The notes under the pieces were generated by a model. It ran no database searches. It saw only the letters and a program-made list of their open reading frames with translations, and was not told the DNA's origin. 64,000 nt of DNA from Flavobacterium sp. AG291 (GTDB lineage Bacteria > Bacteroidota > Bacteroidia > Flavobacteriales > Flavobacteriaceae): positions 186,001 through 250,000 of the forward strand of contig NZ_QQAR01000004.1 in assembly GCF_003350375.1 (NCBI RefSeq). Direction: 5' to 3'. The position numbers were made by a program, and so were the translations under genes. Numbering within the stretch: the first letter of the stretch is position 1; every line of letters starts with the position of its first letter. Below, piece after piece: positions 60,126-64,000 of the stretch.

Positions 60126-61310
60126 CTAATATTCGTCCCAGTCGTCTCCGAAGTTGAAGCTAAGTGAGAAACGAAGTGTGTTTTCAAGAGGATTTCTAAC
60201 CTGAGAAGCAGAGAACAGGTAAGACACGTCAATTTTAACTACCGTATATCTGAATCCGGCACCAAGAGAGAAAAATTTACGAGCCCCTTTTAGTTCGTTC
60301 TCGTTAAAATAACCCAAACGGAACATAAAGGCATCCTGGTAAGAATACTCAGCACCTACCGAGTAAGTAACTTCTTTAAGTTCTTCACTAAAACCTCCCG
60401 GCGCATCACCGAATGATTTAAAGATACCAGACACCCAGCCTATATCATTATATTCCTCGTTAACAATTGCCTGATCGTCTGCATTAATATTACCATCACC
60501 ATTTCTATCAGTTACCTCCTTAGGGGTAGGTACTAAAAGTTTTGCCAGCTCAAGATTAACACCTAACTTATTATACTCATCGAAAATAAAATCAAACCCA
60601 CCGCCAAGCTTCATTGTAGAAGGCAAAAAGTTTGCACTCATTTCCGGATCGTTATCATAGCTTAATTTAGGACCAAGGTTCTGAAAATTAAAACCTGCTC
60701 TCCAACGTCCATTGAAATCAGAAAAAGCAATCTCTTCAGACTGGTAGAAACCGGCTACATCAAAAGCAAAAGTTGTAGCTGCACTGGCATCACCCCCTCC
60801 TGCCGATTCAGGTATTTTTAAGTTAGAGCTGATGAAACGTCCGGCTATAGCCATTGAAAACTGCTCATCAAGCTTAAGTGAATACGACAAGTCTACAGCA
60901 AGTTCATTTGGGGACCTAACTACTGCAGGATCATCAGGATTCTGACGAAGTTCAATATCACCCAAACCAAAGTAACGAAGACTACCCGCAAAGGCACTTC
61001 TTTCATTAAATCTGTTATAATAAGTCACCTGACCCAAAGATATATCATTAGCGATATCTGTCAGATAAGGAGTGTAACTAAATGATAGACCATGCTCTTT
61101 TAAAGCAAATGCATATTTTGCCGGGTTCCACTGTTGTGAATAAACATCCGAAGACGTTGCTACTCCGTTATCTGCCATACCGGCAGCACGGGCATCAGCG
61201 GCTATTGTTAAAAAAGGAACTGCTGTAGTAATCACTCTACTATCAGTCACCTGGGCTTTGGCAAACTGCACTCCTAAAAGGCACAGCGCTATTAATACAA
61301 TCTTTTTCAT
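60126..61310 (-). CDS. porV: Type IX secretion system outer-membrane protein PorV
   Basis: A 394-residue FadL-like beta-barrel with signal peptide MKKIVLIALCLLGVQFAKAQ. The opening ITTAVPFLTIAADARAAGMADNGVATSSDVYSQQWNPAKYAF is the PorV/LptO family signature, and the C-terminus ends in the alternating strand TLRFSLSFNF. PorV is the outer-membrane shuttle that carries CTD-bearing cargo from the translocon to the PorU sortase. It follows porU by 41 bases but has an exact -7 box in that gap, so it may be expressed partly on its own. It serves the three cargo proteins coded in this window. Confidence 0.95.
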   Translation of the reverse strand: MKKIVLIALCLLGVQFAKAQVTDSRVITTAVPFLTIAADARAAGMADNGVATSSDVYSQQWNPAKYAFALKEHGLSFSYTPYLTDIANDISLGQVTYYNRFNERSAFAGSLRYFGLGDIELRQNPDDPAVVRSPNELAVDLSYSLKLDEQFSMAIAGRFISSNLKIPESAGGGDASAATTFAFDVAGFYQSEEIAFSDFNGRWRAGFNFQNLGPKLSYDNDPEMSANFLPSTMKLGGGFDFIFDEYNKLGVNLELAKLLVPTPKEVTDRNGDGNINADDQAIVNEEYNDIGWVSGIFKSFGDAPGGFSEELKEVTYSVGAEYSYQDAFMFRLGYFNENELKGARKFFSLGAGFRYTVVKIDVSYLFSASQVRNPLENTLRFSLSFNFGDDWDEY

Positions 61311-61336
61311 TCTTATTTTAAAAATTTAAAGGGTCA

Positions 61337-61344
61337 CAAATATA
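61337..61344 (-). promoter_or_regulatory. -7 promoter box for porV
   Basis: TATATTTG on the minus strand, exact TAnnTTTG, 27 bases before the porV ATG and just past the porU stop. Confidence 0.55.
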
Positions 61345-61351
61345 ATGTTTT

Positions 61352-64000
61352 TTACAGCAATACAAGCTTTTCGTACTTTTCTGCTGTTTTATTAGTAACA
61401 GTCGACCTTACAGTGAGTTTATACACATAAACTCCTTTACCTATCCGATCGCCAAAATCATCTTTTCCATCCCATTTTATATCGCGGCACAAAAACCCAT
61501 CGGTAGTAACAGATTGGTTTATTGTTTTAACCACCTTACCTGTCACGGTAAATATCTGAACCTGTACATCAAGAGGCTCAAAAGGCCTGTTGTGGTTAAA
61601 CCAAAATTCGGTATAGCTCACAAAAGGGTTAGGGTAATTAAGCACCTTATCCAGCGTAAGCCCTTCATCACCTACAACTACAAACTGGATTTCAGCAGTA
61701 ACAAGATTATTATACACATCCCACGCCTTAAGCGTTATGGTATGCAGTCCTTTTTCGAGATTACTAAACGGAAAACGCAACGAACCTCTTTGGTAGTTAT
61801 CTTTTTCCGCCTCATAATAATCATTCATAATATAAGGATTGTTTTCATCTCCATCGAGAATCCCAACAATATCATGTCCAATACCACTCGCTGTATTAAT
61901 ACCATGCTCATCTTCAAGAAAAGCAAGAAATATTGGTGAAGCATTTGTAATACCCCCTGAAACAAATGACTCATCATTCATATACAGCCTTACTTTTGGG
62001 CCTGTCGTATCTGCTTCCGGATTAGGATTTACACCTCCCACTTTTACAGTAGTACTATACCCCTGCCTGTCATCTGTTTTTGTTGTTCGTGAAGCATACA
62101 AACTCACTCTCCCCTCTGCAACAGGTATCTTAATATCACGCGGAACCACAAACCCAAACTCAAACAAACCATTAGTAACCGATGCATTACCCCTAAATAT
62201 TGTCTCACCAAGCGTAGAGAACGGAATCACTTTGCCCATATGATCATTATCAAGCGTTTGCCTGTTAATATTTTTATCAAAAACAGTTACCTCAAGCTCT
62301 CCATTATAATTAGTTGCCGTCGCCGAGCCATTCACTACTTTGCCTTCCAACTTTACATAAGCTAAGGAATTAAGAGCTCCCGTAAAATCTGCTACGGGAA
62401 TATCATTTATTTCCGTCAGAACTATCTCAGGCTTAGGAATAGCCAGCTTAAGCGCCGGATCCCCAATAAAACACACCATCCTGATATTTTTGTTATTCAT
62501 AGTTACCTTAGAAACACGAAGCGCTTCCGCTACCGAAGGAAACTCATCCTGTCCGTAAGCATAAAGATTTTTCACCATCAACGGCGTAAAGTTTTCAGCA
62601 ACAGTAATATATAACGCTCTTGTAGTACTTATCAAACCTATAGCACCACCTTGAGCATTCCAATAAGTATATTCCCCTACTGTAGGCCTGTAAGGATTAT
62701 CGAATTTGGTTATTTCACAACTAGCCGTTATAAAAACAGGGTACTTATGTTTATTAGTAAGATTATCAGCATCTTTTTTTTCATAGATACGCTCTCCTGC
62801 CATGCCATCTTCTCCACCATGCCCTAAATAGTTAACAATAAGAGCACCATAATTAATCGCCCTTATCAATTCCTCTTTAGCCTGAGGATAGCGCTGCCCT
62901 CCCGCCGAAGACTCCTGCACATAAGAATCTGTATATATTTTCCTGACATTCACAAAAGGCCTTGCCGCAATAAGCTCATTCGTCATATCATCCAGCGTAT
63001 CCACAAAACCTAAAGAACCGCTACCATCAAGATCGTCGGCAATAACAATAAAATCATTACGCCATCTGCCATACGCCTCAGACGCTTTATATTCCGCAAC
63101 CTTATTCACCATCTCATCCGCCTGCTTTTTATCATTCACAAGCATCCTTCCAACAGCGACATCAAGCCCTTCGCTCCCGGAATCAAGCATAGCACCCTCT
63201 TCCGGATCCATGAGGCCATAAAAATCATCAGATGTAAATGTCGTTACTGTACTATAATTTAAAAATGAAGGTGAAGGATCATACCCCTGCATTATGGGCA
63301 CTACATTAGTATTATTCGGAATCCTGTTCTTATAATCAAACGACGCATCCCCGAAAAGATTTACATATTTTATTCTTTTCTCCGGAGACGATGCATTCAA
63401 ATAAATGTACTTAACCAAATTTCGAATAGCAGCAATATCCTGTTTTCCTGAAGAAAATTCTGCATAGATATTTTCAAGATTAACAACCTTTACATTCATG
63501 CCTTCTTTTCGATGAAGATTTGCAAGGGTTTCGGCAGAAGAATTAAGACTGGCAGAAGTAACAATAAGATAATCCACATCCTGAAACTGCCCATTAGCAC
63601 CATTAAAAATAGTTCCTTTTATATTTTGGTTTGCAACACGTGTCTGACTATCGCGCAGAGGCGTATAATAATCTGACGAAACTACCGTAATATATTTCCT
63701 TACCTCTCCTAATGTAGACTTAAACGAAAATTGCGACTGAAGTCCCTCGTTTTGTATTTTACCTACATTATATATATCTGTAATATCCCAAACCTGATTT
63801 ATTCCTGTCGCATTAGACAGATTATACTGTATTACTCCATTATTGGTCGCTGCATCATTATACTGGAAACGAAATTGCTTCCCGTTACCCTGCAATTTTC
63901 TCTTAGCCTGAACCACAACATAATCTAACCACGCATTAGCACTCGGAGCACCATTGTTATTATAAGTAAGCCCTACAGTTATATCATTTCCTGAGGGAGT
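61352..64000 (-). CDS. porU: Type IX secretion system sortase PorU, 5' end beyond the window
   Basis: The frame is open to the right edge, so the N-terminus (signal and first domain) is missing; about 882 residues are visible. It contains a C25 gingipain-like cysteine peptidase domain: catalytic His in NYLGHGGEDGM and Cys in FITASCEITKFDNPYRPT, then Ig-like domains and a C-terminal type A-like domain (NYPNPFVSYTEFWF ... KGVYVYKLTV). PorU cuts the sorting domain from cargo and attaches the protein to surface lipid (A-LPS in Porphyromonas). It is read into porV. An internal start at about 63916 is an artefact of a GTG codon; codons before it remain coding to base 64000. Confidence 0.95.
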   Translation of the reverse strand, partial: TPSGNDITVGLTYNNNGAPSANAWLDYVVVQAKRKLQGNGKQFRFQYNDAATNNGVIQYNLSNATGINQVWDITDIYNVGKIQNEGLQSQFSFKSTLGEVRKYITVVSSDYYTPLRDSQTRVANQNIKGTIFNGANGQFQDVDYLIVTSASLNSSAETLANLHRKEGMNVKVVNLENIYAEFSSGKQDIAAIRNLVKYIYLNASSPEKRIKYVNLFGDASFDYKNRIPNNTNVVPIMQGYDPSPSFLNYSTVTTFTSDDFYGLMDPEEGAMLDSGSEGLDVAVGRMLVNDKKQADEMVNKVAEYKASEAYGRWRNDFIVIADDLDGSGSLGFVDTLDDMTNELIAARPFVNVRKIYTDSYVQESSAGGQRYPQAKEELIRAINYGALIVNYLGHGGEDGMAGERIYEKKDADNLTNKHKYPVFITASCEITKFDNPYRPTVGEYTYWNAQGGAIGLISTTRALYITVAENFTPLMVKNLYAYGQDEFPSVAEALRVSKVTMNNKNIRMVCFIGDPALKLAIPKPEIVLTEINDIPVADFTGALNSLAYVKLEGKVVNGSATATNYNGELEVTVFDKNINRQTLDNDHMGKVIPFSTLGETIFRGNASVTNGLFEFGFVVPRDIKIPVAEGRVSLYASRTTKTDDRQGYSTTVKVGGVNPNPEADTTGPKVRLYMNDESFVSGGITNASPIFLAFLEDEHGINTASGIGHDIVGILDGDENNPYIMNDYYEAEKDNYQRGSLRFPFSNLEKGLHTITLKAWDVYNNLVTAEIQFVVVGDEGLTLDKVLNYPNPFVSYTEFWFNHNRPFEPLDVQVQIFTVTGKVVKTINQSVTTDGFLCRDIKWDGKDDFGDRIGKGVYVYKLTVRSTVTNKTAEKYEKLVLL

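Noticed and set aside
1-64000. tRNA, rRNA, integrase or prophage signals
   Set aside because: I looked for CCA-ended cloverleaf arms, rRNA-like stretches and integrase or phage structural genes and found none; a covariance scan such as tRNAscan would be decisive.

Overview
This 64-kb window looks like chromosome from a Flavobacteriaceae member (Bacteroidota), probably Flavobacterium or a close relative. Reasons: an AT-rich sequence; -7 boxes of the Bacteroidota type (TAnnTTTG) before at least 18 genes; type IX secretion (T9SS) parts PorU and PorV with three T9SS cargo proteins; an S46 dipeptidyl peptidase; SusC-era lipoproteins and TonB receptors; and ATG starts without Shine-Dalgarno sites. 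I see no rRNA, tRNA, CRISPR array, transposase or prophage. Most of the window is ordinary core genome; the unusual material is in the intergenic regions and a few small operons.

Layout. 0-5 kb: a MacB/LolE-type ABC transporter (permease cut by the window edge, with a His-rich loop), a small hypothetical, an NmrA-like reductase, RadC, a DUF1287 lipoprotein and a second lipoprotein, with an unusual 464-bp gap between the last two. 5-13 kb: Mpl (peptidoglycan recycling), an S46 peptidase, an LTA-synthase-like sulfatase-fold membrane enzyme and Obg. 12.5-17.4 kb: a T9SS type A protein, a metallo-beta-lactamase-fold enzyme, and an hpt-adk-CorC/HlyC operon. 17.5-22 kb: a PQQ-dependent sugar dehydrogenase lipoprotein, a TonB-dependent receptor and a PagL-type lipid A deacylase. 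22-32.7 kb: a helical hypothetical, a C4-dicarboxylate symporter, an MFS exporter, a GH130 phosphorylase, purK-purE, a small toxin-antitoxin pair whose toxin is frameshifted, an M3 peptidase and two envelope proteins.

32.8-45 kb: a GbsR/MarR regulator leading two small membrane proteins and a methyltransferase, a convergent UbiA-like protein, gcvP, a truncated haemoglobin, a KASIII enzyme, a flippase, a methyltransferase, a family-2 glycosyltransferase, and an MlaE-MlaF lipid transporter pair. 45-53 kb: two tandem paralogous giant T9SS type B surface proteins. 53-64 kb: mannose-1-phosphate guanylyltransferase, SprT-like protein, SDR, M28 peptidase, a frameshifted leucine-rich-repeat gene, pdhC-pdhA (E2 and E1 alpha), and porV-porU.

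How it fits together: the window is rich in cell-envelope functions. PorU and PorV are the T9SS attachment machinery for the three CTD-bearing proteins found here; Mla, PagL, Mpl and the flippase/glycosyltransferase genes maintain the outer layers; secreted peptidases (S46, M3, M28) support peptide feeding. The most unusual signals are: (i) a shared ATGTCAC-T-rich-CCGC motif, twice arrayed with 21-bp periodicity, upstream of a T9SS gene and of two putative micro-ORF transcripts; (ii) an Asn-Pro-rich 16-codon ORF inside the loop of a terminator-like hairpin; (iii) a ParE-like toxin gene broken exactly at a canonical -1 slippery heptamer; (iv) a GbsR regulator whose promoter motif recurs before its neighbour; and (v) a PQQ enzyme next to a TonB receptor, suggesting cofactor scavenging.
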